This document shows, piece by piece, positions 55,601 through 63,592 of a DNA stretch of 64,000 bases (positions are counted from its first letter, which is position 1; the number at the start of each line of letters is the position of its first letter). The stretch is from Chrysemys picta bellii. Its lineage: Eukaryota > Chordata > Testudines > Emydidae. The position numbers and the translations under genes are program-made. The notes below the pieces were generated by a model. The model ran no database searches. It saw only the letters and a list, made by a program, of their open reading frames with translations, and had not been told where the DNA came from. The DNA is taken from NCBI RefSeq assembly GCF_011386835.1, contig NC_088800.1, positions 80,168,981-80,232,980 of the forward strand, in the 5' to 3' direction.

Positions 55601-57721
55601 ACTATCTACCACCTTCAATTATTGTTAAAATATATTTTAAAATCTAGGTTTATTTTCCATCACTCAAGCATGATTACTTCCCCCCTCGCTGCCACTCCTC
55701 CTTAGCTTGGAGAATAAGAACAGCTAGTTAAGTTTAGCCTCCGGGTTCTCGTGTGCTAGCACAACATTGCAACGTCTGCCTTCAAGGAATGGTTTCATTC
55801 CAAAGCAAAAGCTCTGCACTGCTCTCCAAGGTCACGGAAATATTTCTGTTACACTTTGTAAAGCTCAGAAAAACCTAGGTTTGGGGCCTAAGCTATTGTA
55901 TAGCATCCCTTTTACGAGGAGCCCTCTGGGAGTGAGGACAAGGACAGGTAGATAACAGTACGTTCACACATTAGGCTTTCCCCTTTGGAGACTTGCATTC
56001 AAATGTTGAGAGGAGCATAACTGAAGGAGCCTGATGGTTCGCCAACTGGTGGCCTCTGCTAGGAGCGGTTTAGGAATAAACCTGGTGCGGTGCTGCAGGT
56101 CAGGACAAAGGGGCGGGCAGGGCCTTGTACCTGTCTGCATGCTGCCAAACTCTGATCACTGCTACGAATGGTTCTCCATCCCATGTGCAACCAGGAATGG
56201 CTTCCACAGTAAACAGGAGAGAGACACATTCCAGTGAGCTGCGATACAAGTGGGCGCAACACAGAGGCACCGGATTGCGGCAACACAAACAAACAAGATA
56301 TTCTGGGCCCTCCTTGTACCAAGGCATTAGTGAGTTAATGACTGAAATTAACACCGATGCAGCAAGATTCCAGCGGCCTGTTAAATAACAGTTCCCAGCT
56401 CTGACGCCCGCAGTCGGCTCACAGGTCACATGGCGCTTCTAATCCTAACACACACAACACTGCAGCACGTCAGAGAGATCAATGGCTTGCAGCGTGGATT
56501 GGTCAATGCCACTGCGAGCTGGGCATCTAGGCGCTACCACAATACCGAGAAAAAAAGGTTTAAAAATTAAATGTACACCAAAAAAATAGAACTAAAAGAA
56601 AGCTGGATTTCTAAAATTGAAATGGAATATTCCTCTTGCGTTGGCAAATCTTTAAATCTTTAGCCTGAAATCTCAAGGCAGACTTGCAGGAGCATGGAAA
56701 GACAGCACTCAGCAGCAGCGACTTACGTTGGGTTCACGACAGGTTGCTTGATAGGGGGACATGTTATTTTCAGATCCCGTTTTTTCTTGCCTTTCACTGA
56801 AAGAGAGAAAAGACACCTGACAGCTACAGACATGTTTGCTAATTCCCCTCTCCCCAAAGCATCTTCCTACCCTGCAAATATAGACTGGCTACTGCAAAGT
56901 TACGGCCATTTGAACCCCGGGAATGGCTGGCTGCTTTCCATTATAGCTGGATCCAAGCAGAACAGGAAGTAACTCGGGGGTTCAGAAATGGTTTGAAGCC
57001 AGATATCACAGCCCAGTCTTAACCTTCCTGTGCCAGATCGTTCGGCCCATAAGGGAAACTGATCTACCTTGGGCTTCTCCTTAGTCTAGTCTTTTGTTCC
57101 TCCTCTCTCCAACTGCTTTGGTGGTTTCCTCCTCCTACCTCTCGAGAACAGTCTATGTCACAGCAGAACGTAGCCAGCAAGAGACACTGAAGAGCAAGTT
57201 GGCGGGGAATGCTCTCTTCATGACTGTCCCATTAAGGAACAGGGCAACTCCAGCACAACTGGGCTTCGAAGGGCTCTAAAAACAGACAAGTGGTGCAAGG
57301 AACCAGATGCACCAGCCTTTTGTTTCTGGGGAGACCAGAGGCCTGATTCTCCTCTGCCTTGCACCTTGTCATCAACACCTGTAGGAAGTGGGTGTAGTGC
57401 TACCAGCTGTAGGTGATAACAGGGCAGAGGAGGATCAAGCCATTGGCTTTACATTTTGTGTCAGTCACAAGTGAAAACAGGCTGTGGGTCTCGTCACAGC
57501 CACTAATGGACATTTGTCCACATCACAGCAGCCCAGGCTAGAACACCATTGTCCAAGGACAGCAGGACAAAAAGGGGCCTGGCAAAGCACCTTGGCCAAG
57601 CTGTGTGCGATCACACCGCTCTTACGATCTCTGATGCACTTTTAATTACGCAGATCAGCTTAAATAAATCATTTTGCTGGGCACCTACCTGGCTTGGGTG
57701 GCTCTAAAGATCCTCTGGGAT
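38871..57721 (-). CDS. MAP2K3: MAP2K3 (MKK3), dual-specificity MAP kinase kinase 3; 12 coding exons, 5' exon missing
   Basis: MKK3 is a cytoplasmic/nuclear kinase that phosphorylates the Thr-Gly-Tyr loop of p38 MAP kinases in stress and cytokine signalling. The joined exons give 343 residues, counted from an Asp whose first base comes from the missing exon. Visible motifs: basic docking site KGKKKRDLKI (about 13-22), glycine loop LGRGAYG (66-72), ATP-binding Lys in MAVK (89), HRD (184-186), DFG (204-206), activation-loop Ser 214 and Thr 218 in DSVAKT, APE (228-230), and C-terminal LGEDS. EADDLVTISELGRGAYG, INKEGHVKM and LNQKGYNVKSDVW match MKK3 and differ from the close paralogue MKK6, which has ADDLEPIMELG and INALGQVKM. 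Human MKK3 is 347 residues, so only a short N-terminus is missing. All joins are GT-AG and in phase, with no stops, so the gene looks functional. The lineage-variable part is the N-terminus (DPRGSLEPPKP), which does not resemble human MESPASSQ. Confidence 0.97.
39438..39483 (-). CDS. MAP2K3: MAP2K3 exon, C-lobe/DVD region (46 bp)
   Basis: The acceptor is ttccag and the donor gtgagt. It encodes (C)LRKNPAERMNYLELM, part of the C-terminal docking (DVD) region that binds upstream MAP3Ks. Human has SYLELM where this has NYLELM. Confidence 0.96.
39688..39740 (+). mobile_element. Penelope-like fragment, 3' piece
   Basis: ATTTGTTAGTCTCTAAGGTG followed by CCACAAATACTCC is the segment downstream of the hammerhead-like core in the copy at 55424. 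It sits in the MAP2K3 intron between the 140-bp and 46-bp exons. The core is absent. Confidence 0.6.
40367..40506 (-). CDS. MAP2K3: MAP2K3 exon, C-lobe
   Basis: The exon is 140 bp, with acceptor ccctag and donor gtgagt (forward 40361-40366). It encodes IEMAILRFPYESWGTPFQQL through FSKEFVDFTAQ, plus two bases of a Cys codon finished in the next exon. The conserved PYESWGTPFQQL segment identifies the MKK3/6 group. Confidence 0.97.
40590..40700 (+). repeat. sauropsid repeat tail, same family as 35720-35820
   Basis: CTCTGGGGTAGGGACGGTC, GTTTGTACAGCACCTAACAC and GGGGTCCTGGGCCATGACTC match the same family. It is 84 bp upstream, in gene direction, of the 140-bp exon. Confidence 0.6.
40919..41106. 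mobile_element. Tc1/mariner-like MITE with TA target
   Basis: The left end CACCTTTACCCTGATATAAC and the right end GTTCTATCGGAGTAGAAGTG are imperfect inverted repeats flanked by TA. The body has CGGATATAACGCGGTAAAGC and CACCTATAACGCG, a CpG-rich family I recall as abundant in turtles. It lies in the 3.5-kb MAP2K3 intron. Confidence 0.8.
41109..43989. other. MAP2K3 intron, nothing recognised
   Basis: Long open frames on both strands (for example 43079-43753, 224 codons on the minus strand) have no domain and no conserved splice partners. A G-run lies at about 42754. Confidence 0.4.
43990..44067 (-). CDS. MAP2K3: MAP2K3 exon, APE motif and alpha-F start
   Basis: The exon is 78 bp (26 codons), phase 0, with acceptor ttacag and donor gtaatg. 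It encodes PERINPELNQKGYNVKSDVW and SLGITM. PE completes the APE motif. The next intron is 3.5 kb. Confidence 0.97.
44680..44825. repeat. palindromic sauropsid repeat (AGCATGTGC family)
   Basis: GCCCAATCCAACAAAGCCCA at the left and AGTGCTTTGCTGAATCGGTG at the right are imperfect inverted copies. Same family as 7287-7475. Located in a MAP2K3 intron. Confidence 0.55.
45013..45140 (-). CDS. MAP2K3: MAP2K3 exon, catalytic loop, DFG and activation segment
   Basis: The exon is 128 bp, with acceptor gttag and donor gtaagt (forward 45007-45012). It encodes (D)VKPSNVLINKEGHVKMCDFG and on through the activation loop to GCKPYMA. It holds the catalytic loop, the Mg-binding DFG, and the Ser and Thr (in DSVAKT) phosphorylated by upstream MAP3Ks. 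INKEGHVKM is MKK3-type. Confidence 0.98.
45430..45565 (-). repeat. MIR-type SINE fragment
   Basis: GATTAAGTGACTTGCCCAAG, GACCTAAGTCTCCTGAC and GTTTTAGCCATGAG fit MIR in reverse. In a MAP2K3 intron. Confidence 0.7.
45757..46015. mobile_element. probable DNA-transposon MITE with internal perfect hairpin
   Basis: The ends AAGGCTACG and CACAGCCTT are short inverted repeats. Inside, a perfect 15-base inverted repeat AAAAGTCATGGACAG (45788-45802) and CTGTCCATGACTTTT (45828-45842) brackets a 25-base loop. The right part has GTCACAGAGGTCACAGAATC. No clear target duplication was found. Confidence 0.5.
46219..46270 (-). CDS. MAP2K3: MAP2K3 exon, alpha-E helix to HR(D)
   Basis: The exon is 52 bp, with acceptor tctag and donor gtaagt (forward 46213-46218). 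It encodes IVRALEHLHSKLSVIHR plus the first base of the catalytic Asp of HRD. The split codon is completed by the next exon. Confidence 0.96.
46585..46701 (-). CDS. MAP2K3: MAP2K3 exon, hinge and alpha-D/E region
   Basis: The exon is 117 bp (39 codons), phase 0, with acceptor cattag and donor gtgagt. It encodes GDVWICMELMDTSLDKFYKK through ILGKIAVS. The hinge MELMDTS is diagnostic of MKK3/6. The segment VLEKKKTIPED differs from human VLDKNMTIPED, in a loop known to vary. Confidence 0.97.
47286..47405 (-). CDS. MAP2K3: MAP2K3 exon, alpha-C helix region
   Basis: The exon is 120 bp (40 codons), phase 0, with acceptor tctcag and donor gtaacg (a weaker donor). It encodes RIRATVNTQEQKRLLMDLD through TFYGALFRE. 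The alpha-C helix Glu that salt-bridges the ATP-binding Lys should lie here. A Ser-to-Thr change (VNTQEQ) relative to human is conservative. Confidence 0.97.
48126..48239 (-). CDS. MAP2K3: MAP2K3 exon, glycine-rich loop and ATP-binding lysine
   Basis: The exon is 114 bp, phase 0, with acceptor ctacag and donor gtgaga. It encodes 38 residues from NFEVEADDL to GTIMAVK. It holds the P-loop LGRGAYGVV and the catalytic Lys that closes the exon. The stretch from VEADDL to MAVK matches human MKK3 as I recall it, and it decides the call against MKK6. Confidence 0.98.
49643..49678. repeat. (AC)18 microsatellite
   Basis: 36 bases of uninterrupted AC dinucleotides, likely polymorphic. Confidence 0.97.
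51190..51360 (-). repeat. MIR-type SINE
   Basis: GACAGCTCTGTGAGATAGGG, CCATTAAACAGACAGGGAAC and AAGTGACTTGCCCAAGGTCA follow MIR in reverse. Confidence 0.8.
53470..53718. repeat. unclassified repeat ending in a 20-base poly(A) run
   Basis: The stretch from about ACCTACACGACAAAC to GCCCATTT has the feel of a sauropsid repeat (GGGATCTCTGGAAGC, CCCATAATGCTATCC). It runs into 20 adenines at 53699-53718. I cannot say whether the A-run is a retroposon tail or a microsatellite; no flanking duplication was seen. Confidence 0.35.
53830..53960 (+). repeat. MIR-type SINE
   Basis: GACTGGGGCTCAGAAGACCC, GTGTGACCTTGAACAAGTC and CTGTCCCTCAGCTTCTCCAT follow MIR in sense. Confidence 0.75.
54473..54560 (+). 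mobile_element. CR1-like LINE tail fragment
   Basis: GTCAGGCTGGAGGATCGGAA and TGGTCCCTTCTGGCCTTAA resemble a turtle CR1 3' region. The octamer end is lost. Confidence 0.6.
54888..54936 (-). CDS. MAP2K3: MAP2K3 exon, pre-kinase linker (49 bp)
   Basis: The acceptor is gtgcag and the donor gtatgt (forward 54882-54887). It encodes (T)PPRNLDSRTFITIGDK, nearly identical to the human linker before the kinase domain. The 5' neighbour is 1.8 kb away; the following intron is the largest in the gene, about 6.6 kb. Confidence 0.95.
55035..55170. repeat. degenerate palindromic repeat (AGCATGTGC family relative)
   Basis: CTATCCTGCCAGCACTGGAG and CTCCAGTGTTTGCTGAGTCC form the ends of an imperfect inverted repeat. 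Confidence 0.4.
55424..55560 (+). mobile_element. Penelope-like terminal fragment with hammerhead-like core
   Basis: CCGATGA (55436-55442) is followed by a perfect 6-bp hairpin GTGGGC-TCTA-GCCCAC (55444-55459) and GAAA (55460-55463). Then come CAAATAAATGTGTTAGTCTC, GGTGCCACAAGGACTCC and CAGACTAACACAGCTACCCC. Relative to the copies at 19132 and 63086 the innermost stem pair is C-G rather than U-A, a compensatory change. The second core base is C rather than U, so this copy is probably inactive. It lies in a MAP2K3 intron. Confidence 0.65.
56727..56796 (-). CDS. MAP2K3: MAP2K3 exon encoding the p38 docking (D) site
   Basis: The acceptor is tttcag and the donor gtaagt (forward 56721-56726). It encodes (V)KGKKKRDLKITCPPIKQP and on to VVNP(T). 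The basic run followed by Leu-x-Ile is the docking motif by which MKK3/6 bind p38. It aligns with human KGKSKRKKDLRI but is two residues shorter. The exon is 70 bp and starts and ends inside codons that agree with both neighbours. Confidence 0.93.
57689..57721 (-). CDS. MAP2K3: MAP2K3 first visible coding exon (N-terminal, 33 bp)
   Basis: A poly-pyrimidine tract and AG (forward 57722-57723) precede the exon, and the donor is gtaggt at 57683-57688. It reads (G)AT then PRGSLEPPKP, then one base of the next Val. It begins with the last two bases of a codon, so another coding exon lies upstream. The proline-rich peptide is poorly conserved, so this is the least certain exon; it is supported by phase agreement with the following exon. 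Confidence 0.8.
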
Positions 57722-58314
57722 CTAAAAAAAAAAGAGAAAGATTAGATCAGTTGTAATGGAGTAAGACCAGGCTTGGTACAAATCAAGCCTCCATGCTACT
57801 GGGTAACACAAAATTCACTCCAGCGCTCAACACACATCTGAAAAGGAAAGAAGCCCTGTTTGTATTTTCCGCAAAGGTAGGAGAAGCTCACAAAATGGAG
57901 CTGCAGCAGAATTGGAGAGGATATCCTGCAATTAAGGTGTTCTGTCAAATTCGGCAGAATTCATTAGGCATAGAAGCTGCAGTCTACAGCGGAGACTCTG
58001 CAAAAAGAGCACCTTCAATAAGCCGAGCTCCCCTCTTATTTTATGCGTTAACTGTGCTGGGTTGATAGGAGATCTTTTGGCCACATGAGGTCGCCGCACC
58101 ATTAATGTTACATGACAGAAACCCAAGCCACCAGATCCCACAAGCTTCACTCAGCACAAGAGTATCGCTGATTTCATCCGGGAAGAGCTAGTAGGCAGCT
58201 GTTAAGAGGTTTTAACCCCCGTTTTACAGACACTAACCTACCTGAGCATTGTGAAAGTACCAAAGGAAAGATTGCAGCTCTTTTAGCGCATTGACCTAGA
58301 AGACACCTGAAGAG

Positions 58315-58440
58315 AGGAGTGTTCTAGTGACCTGATCGCAGGAACTCCCCGGTTCTACTAGCAGCTAAATGCCCGTAAGCAAGTTACAACCTCCCTGCGA
58401 AGTGGGAATGGTACCTACCCACCTGCCTCACGGGGGCATA
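58315..58440 (+). repeat. MIR-type SINE, diverged
   Basis: CTAGTGACCTGATCGCAGG, GTAAGCAAGTTACAACCTCC and AGTGGGAATGGTACCTACCC fit a diverged MIR. Confidence 0.5.
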
Positions 58441-60084
58441 GTCAAAGTGTGTCCAAGTCTCTGAACACAACAGAGGGGGAGCAGAGATCTCAGAGTGGAG
58501 ACAGCAGGACATCAGTGCTGACTGGCAGCAAGGCTGCTGTGCGTACAGGAGAGGAGAATTCCTGCAGTAGCATCAACCGACCCAGAGAGGCAGCAATTGC
58601 CACGGCCCTCTGTGTCCTGATCAGACAGACGAGCCGTACATAATGTTCCCAACACAAACTGTTGCTGTGCATGTCACCAGATGCCCCTGACAATAAGAGC
58701 TCCTGAAATACACTTCTCATCTTCCCCTCCTCCCGCAAACTGCAGCCTGGTTAATGGCTCAGGACATGGAAGGGGGGCAGGGTGGAAAACGCAGATCTGA
58801 AGGTTTCTGCTAGGAGGCCGTGTGGATTCCAGCCCCTGGCACCCCAGTCAAAGAGCTTAATAATGCCACCTGCTTTCATACCACGCTGTAGGATGGCTCA
58901 GAACAAATGCCAGGAGGGAAACGTTATGCAGACCACCAGATCAGAGCAGCCACTGGATATCAGAGGCCCTTCCTCCACCACCCACTGCCTTTCATCTCCT
59001 CTGCTCCAGAGTTCAATGGAGCAGCAGCCTCCTTATGTCGCAGTCAATCCCTGCGATCTGGCGAACGTACACAACAGCGCTGAGCTAGAGCACTGGGCAA
59101 GCCATCCATCTTTGGTCACCCAACGGCCGACCACGCCCTGGCCTCTGGCTGCCAAAGTTCACCCCAGGAAGATTTGCTGGCACCAGCTACACCATGAGTT
59201 GCCCCATAGGGCATGCTCGGTTAATGACCATTGGTACCACCCCTTGCAATGGAAAGGTTAATCCCTCTGGGGTGTTCTCTACCCCTGTCCAAGCCCTGAA
59301 GAGACCTGGTGGAGACCCTCCTTGGAGCCTGTCAGTTCTGCTCCTAGACCAACTGGGACGCTGCTGAGCAAGGCAACCCCCTTCCCTCTCCCCAGGCCCA
59401 GTACCAAAGCACACTGCACCAGCAGCACTCCCGTCCTATCCCATTGAGGGAGGTGGGCTCGATCAGTAGCCCCTTCTTACTAGCCTCGCCTTCCCCATCA
59501 TGCACCAACAAAACCAGCCTGGCAGCTCCCATATTCATTTCCACTGTGCAGTTGCAACACTTGTGATAAGGAAAAGGATCGTAACTTGTGTCACAATGAA
59601 ATTCCCGCCACCTTAGCCAACGACACTCTTGGGGGGCCGAGGTGCAAGCTCTCTGACTAGTCTCAATAGCAAGTGGCCAGCTCCTAATGGAGCAAGCTCT
59701 GCTGGAGGGTCTGCCTTCCGTTTAACGAGCTGTCAACGCTGCATGCTAGCAAACCTGAAACCGACTGCTGCAGTTTTTCCTCACCGAGCCCAGCTGGGTG
59801 AGGGAAGCTATAAATAACCCTGGGAGATTTACACTCGGGTGATACTTCTCTGAATACTTGCTTGAGTACCATAGGAGCAAACACGAAACAAAGCACAACT
59901 CCATTCACCAGCTCTGAAATTCCCCACCCCCAGAAGCCAGGCGTTTCCAGGTGCCGCGAGCTCACCTCAGAGCCACAAAGTAGAGCCCTCTGACGCCAGC
60001 TCAGATCACCTCTCTGCTCTGCCCAATTCGCCTGCAGCAGCAGCGCAGAGCATGCACCAAGACTCACTGGCTTCTCCTGCACTT

Positions 60085-60345
60085 CATTTTGGCCCTGAAT
60101 CAGCAAAACTCTTTAGCACGTGCTTAAGTTTAAGCACATGCTTGACTCCCCCCCTACTTAGCACTTAGGGTGGAATTTTTCCAAATGGGCTTAAGTGACT
60201 TGGGAGCACACGTCCCATTCACTTGCAGGGGCGAATTCCCTTTCAGTGGGCCCAACGTCCACAAGTCTGGAAAATCCCACCCAGAAGCACATACTTAAGT
60301 TCCATCAAAACAAAGGGATTTCAGTGCTTTGCTCAGTCAGGGCCT
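60085..60345. repeat. palindromic sauropsid repeat (AGCACATGC family), long copy
   Basis: GGCCCTGAATCAGCAAAACT at the left and GTGCTTTGCTCAGTCAGGGCC at the right are inverted. Inside are TTTAAGCACATGCTTGACT and AGCACATACTTAAG. The middle holds TTTTCCAAATGGGCTTAAGT and a near-inverse, so the element may be two palindromes, one inserted in the other. Confidence 0.6.
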
Positions 60346-61224
60346 TTTAAGAGAACTCTGCCTCCTGCCCAACCCCCCAGCCCCAACAACGGGATGTAAC
60401 CTTGTCCAAAAGTAGAGCCCTTTGCTCCCGCACTTCCTGCTGTGTGCATTCGCCCAGTCCGGTGCATTGATAAAGGCCGTGCAAGCCTCTTAGGGCGAAT
60501 TCAGATGGAGTGAGGCTCCAGGTCTCAAATTGCCACCCGGCCATGCAGTGTACACGGTCCAGCTCCAACTACCCACTCAGAGAAGCGGTTCTGTGGGTGG
60601 GGGACGGGTCATTCTAAGAGGGTCCTGGGGCACTTGTATCCAGCACGAGTCCCATGGCTTTATAAAACACCAGCTTCCCTTTTTTTGTGCCTGCAAATGA
60701 GAACGAGTCAACATCTGCCTGCATGCCCCTCCCAATGAGATGCCCACATGCCTTTGTGTGCACCTGCAAATCATTATGCCCATAAAACTGCATCTGTCCT
60801 CGTTTGTGGGCACAGAAAGGGAGGCTGGTTTAAGGCCTCCATTGGGAGCCAGAGCTGAAGGGGGCTGTTACAAAGCCTCTGTCTCTGCTGGAAACTGAAA
60901 TGAGCAGGATCTGGTTTAAAGGAAGCTATTTTGCTTAATCCTTCTGCTGCCCATTTACCCACTATTGCTCTGAAGTTACCATAGTAACTACCAGCAGCAT
61001 ATACAATGCCGCTTCTATGCTACAGGCTTCATTGAGGCTTGCAGCACCGTGATAAGTGACGCATTCAGCCGGTGCCTAGGCAGGCTCCAGGTACCGTTCT
61101 GACTCGCTGTAGACTCCCATCTTGGCCCTGAACATAAGGGTCAGTCCAGAGGTAGCTGGGGCCAAGTCAAACATCTCTGCACTACCTTACTTAATAGATT
61201 GCATGTCCGCAGAGAACAGTCCCC

Positions 61225-61655
61225 TTGCAATGGCAGAGAGGGAGGATGGTGCAGAGCTTAGGGCGTTCGCCTGTGACTCAGACCTGAGACGGATACCCTG
61301 CTCTGCCACAGCCTTCCCATGTGACCTTAGGTAAGACACTTAGTCTCCCTGGGTACGTCTACATGACAGACAGACACCCGCAGCTGGCCCGTGCCAGCCG
61401 ACTTGGGCTAAGAGGCTCAGGGGTTATTTAATTGCCGAGTAGAGATTCGGGCCAAGGCTGGAGCCCGGGCTCTAGGACTCTGCGAGGTGGGAGGGTCCCA
61501 GAGTTCAGGCTGCAGCCCGAGACAGCATCTCTATTCTTCAATTAAACAGCTCCATGAGCCAGAGGCAATGCGGGTGTGTAATTGCAGTGCAGACATAGCC
61601 TCTGTGCCTCAGTTTCCCATCTGTAAAGCAGAGATTACAGCACCGTGGTTTTGCA
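61225..61655 (+). repeat. MIR-type SINE split by a MITE
   Basis: The first half (CTTAGGGCGTTCGCC, GATACCCTGCTCTGCCACAG, GTGACCTTAGGTAAGACAC) ends at about 61350. The second half (CTGTGCCTCAGTTTCCC, ATCTGTAAAGCAGAG) resumes at about 61600. Between them sits the MITE at 61351-61599. Confidence 0.8.
61351..61599. mobile_element. palindromic MITE inserted into a MIR
   Basis: GGGTACGTCTACA at the left and TGCAGACATAGCC at the right are imperfect inverted ends. The interior is largely palindromic: TTATTTAATTGCCGAGTAG against CTCTATTCTTCAATTAAACAG, and CTGGAGCCCGGGCTCT against a degenerate partner. The family is common in turtles as I recall. The exact target duplication is not clear. Confidence 0.75.
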
Positions 61656-62879
61656 AGGACAACACACACTGAAGACTGATGCACCCCGCTATATGGTCCA
61701 TGGCGGGGGGGTATAGACTGAAAAGGCAGCTCTCAGGAATGGTTTCAGAGCTCCTGGTGAAAATGGAAGCATCCTTGCCCCTCACTCTGCTAGAAGACAA
61801 GCACAGGACCTCTGTCTGCTGGTGAACATGGGGACTTTGTTGTTTCTTTTACACATGCCCCCGCCCCTTCCCCCAAACGTAGCTCTCTGGTGCAGCCCAG
61901 CAGAATAGCTGCGCTACCTCCGTGTCAAAGGCGGCATGCACAGGAGTGACCTACTCCAGTAAGCTACCAAGGTAGCTGCTGCAGTACAATCTCTCTACAA
62001 CGGTGTGACTCGCCCCCTCATCTAGGCACACCCTGAAGACACTTCCTGACTCAGATCTATAAACCATGACTAAACCAAGGCACGGAGGAGAAACTAGCAG
62101 GCTCCGCACCCAACTCCCTTGCTCTGGCAGTGCCTTTAACATCGATCCAAAGTACCCTCAGCGCTCACCCAGTGTCACATTGATGACCACGTGCGCAGCT
62201 GCTACAACGCACACACCGCTCGCGTGGGAGCCGGTGACCTGCAGCTGATCTCTGCATTCTAGCTGGATCATTAGGGCTCTCCCCAGGAAGAGGAAAACAG
62301 TAATCCTCTAAAGGGCTCTCTGTACTCTGGCAGCAGTCTCTTGCTCCAGAGGCAGACGCATACTTAATAAGCCCAACACTGCGCCAAGATCAGCCAGCAC
62401 ATCTCCAAGCGCAGACCAACTCTACCACTAAGGCAGGCTCTCGTGACCCCAGGGGTACTTGCCACAGCAGAGCTGTGTCATTCTTCATAAGCACAAGAAT
62501 TGAGTAGGTCAGTGCCAGGCACTGCTCCTGGTAGGTAGGGAGGTGCACTGTGATTGCCTCCTGACAAGCAGACAGACACCCCATTTCAGAGCAAAGGAAG
62601 GGGTGGGGGAAAGAAAGAGAGTGGGAGGAGAATTACAAAATCCTGCAACTCAAGACCTTCCATCCTGACCAGCTCCTGGTAAAGCACCCATTTCCAGGCC
62701 CAGCAAGTGGCTACATACGAGCTCTTAACCACGTGTGTCATCTTGATTACCATCTCTCCCACACACTTGAATTCCAACAAGGTTTCCGCTAGCGATAGAA
62801 ACAAATGCTTCCTGCTGCCTGTGAACCCTGGACTCATCCCAGCTCCCCAATGCATTGGCCTCTAGCACGAGAAGCTTAA

Positions 62880-62980
62880 GAAATACGGGGGCAGATCCTC
62901 AGCTGGTGTAAACCCGGGTAGCCCCACAGTCTTCAGCATAGCTCCATCGATTTACGTCAGCCAAGGGTCAGGCACGTATG
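62880..62980. repeat. sauropsid palindromic repeat (CAGATCCTCAGCTGGTGTAAA)
   Basis: GGGCAGATCCTCAGCTGGTG starts the left arm and GATTTACGTCAGCCAAGGGTC is the imperfect inverse, with AGCTCCATCG in the middle. This is an old family seen across birds, crocodiles and turtles, from memory. Confidence 0.55.
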
Positions 62981-63085
62981 CAGCAAGGATCATGTCAGAA
63001 TTCAAATGAGACAAAGAGATGGTAATCGGAATGACATGATTTCAGGGATGCAGAGCTCAAAAGACTTGTGAGCCTCAGCTAACTC

Positions 63086-63285
63086 AAAAAGCAACAAAGA
63101 GTCCTGCGGCACCTTAAAGACTAACAGACGTATTGGAGCATAAGCTTTCGTGGGTGAATACCCACTTCGTCAGGTATTCACCCACGAAAGCTTATGCTCC
63201 AATATGTCTGTTAGTCTATAAGGTGCCACAGGACCCTTTGTCGCTTTTTATAGATCCAGACTAACATGGCTACCCCTCTGATACT
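63086..63285. mobile_element. head-to-head Penelope-like inverted repeat
   Basis: The left arm (63086-63161, minus) and right arm (63174-63249, plus) are inverted copies with five mismatches over 76 bases, separated by 12 bases (63162-63173). The minus copy keeps the CTGACGA core (forward 63167-63173) with the hairpin GTGGGT-ATTC-ACCCAC and GAAA. The right copy continues to CTAACATGGCTACCCCTCTG. Inverted junctions of this kind are typical of Penelope-like insertions. Confidence 0.7.
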
Positions 63286-63324
63286 TCATCTAACTCAGTC
63301 AACTCCTCAGAGCCACAGAAACAA

Positions 63325-63470
63325 CACATGGCCATACTGGGTCACAACAAAGGTCCATCTAGCCCAGTATCCTGTCTTCCGTCAGTGGCCAATGCCAGGT
63401 GTCCCAGAGGGAATGAACAGAACAGGTAATCATCAAGTGATCCATCCCCTGTCACCCATTCCCAGTCCAA
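63325..63470 (-). mobile_element. CR1 LINE, 3' fragment
   Basis: GGCCATACTGGGTCACAACA, AGCCCAGTATCCTGTCTTCC and GGCCAATGCCAGGTG are the CR1 3' wording in reverse, closely matching 14230-14310. Confidence 0.85.
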
Positions 63471-63488
63471 CAGCAAGTACTCAATTGC

Positions 63489-63592
63489 CTTAGGGTACAT
63501 TTACACTGGGAACAATAGTAAGGTATTCTCTGCACTGGTGCAGCTCTCCTAATGTGATGCTACCAACAGAGGAAATTGTCAGTGCAGACAAG
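63489..63592. mobile_element. possible hAT-like MITE, about 104 bp
   Basis: CCTTAGGGTACATTTACACT at the left and TCAGTGCAGACAAGGAA at the right form diverged inverted ends. Same general class as 61351-61599. No target duplication confirmed. Confidence 0.45.

Noticed and set aside
38871..57721. MAP2K6 (MKK6) as the identity of the kinase
   Set aside because: Diagnostic segments (EADDLVTISELG, INKEGHVKM, KTMDAGCKPY, C-terminal LGEDS) are MKK3-type.
62160..62240. Slightly CpG-rich stretch considered as the MAP2K3 promoter
   Set aside because: Too few CpG sites and no exon with a suitable donor next to it.
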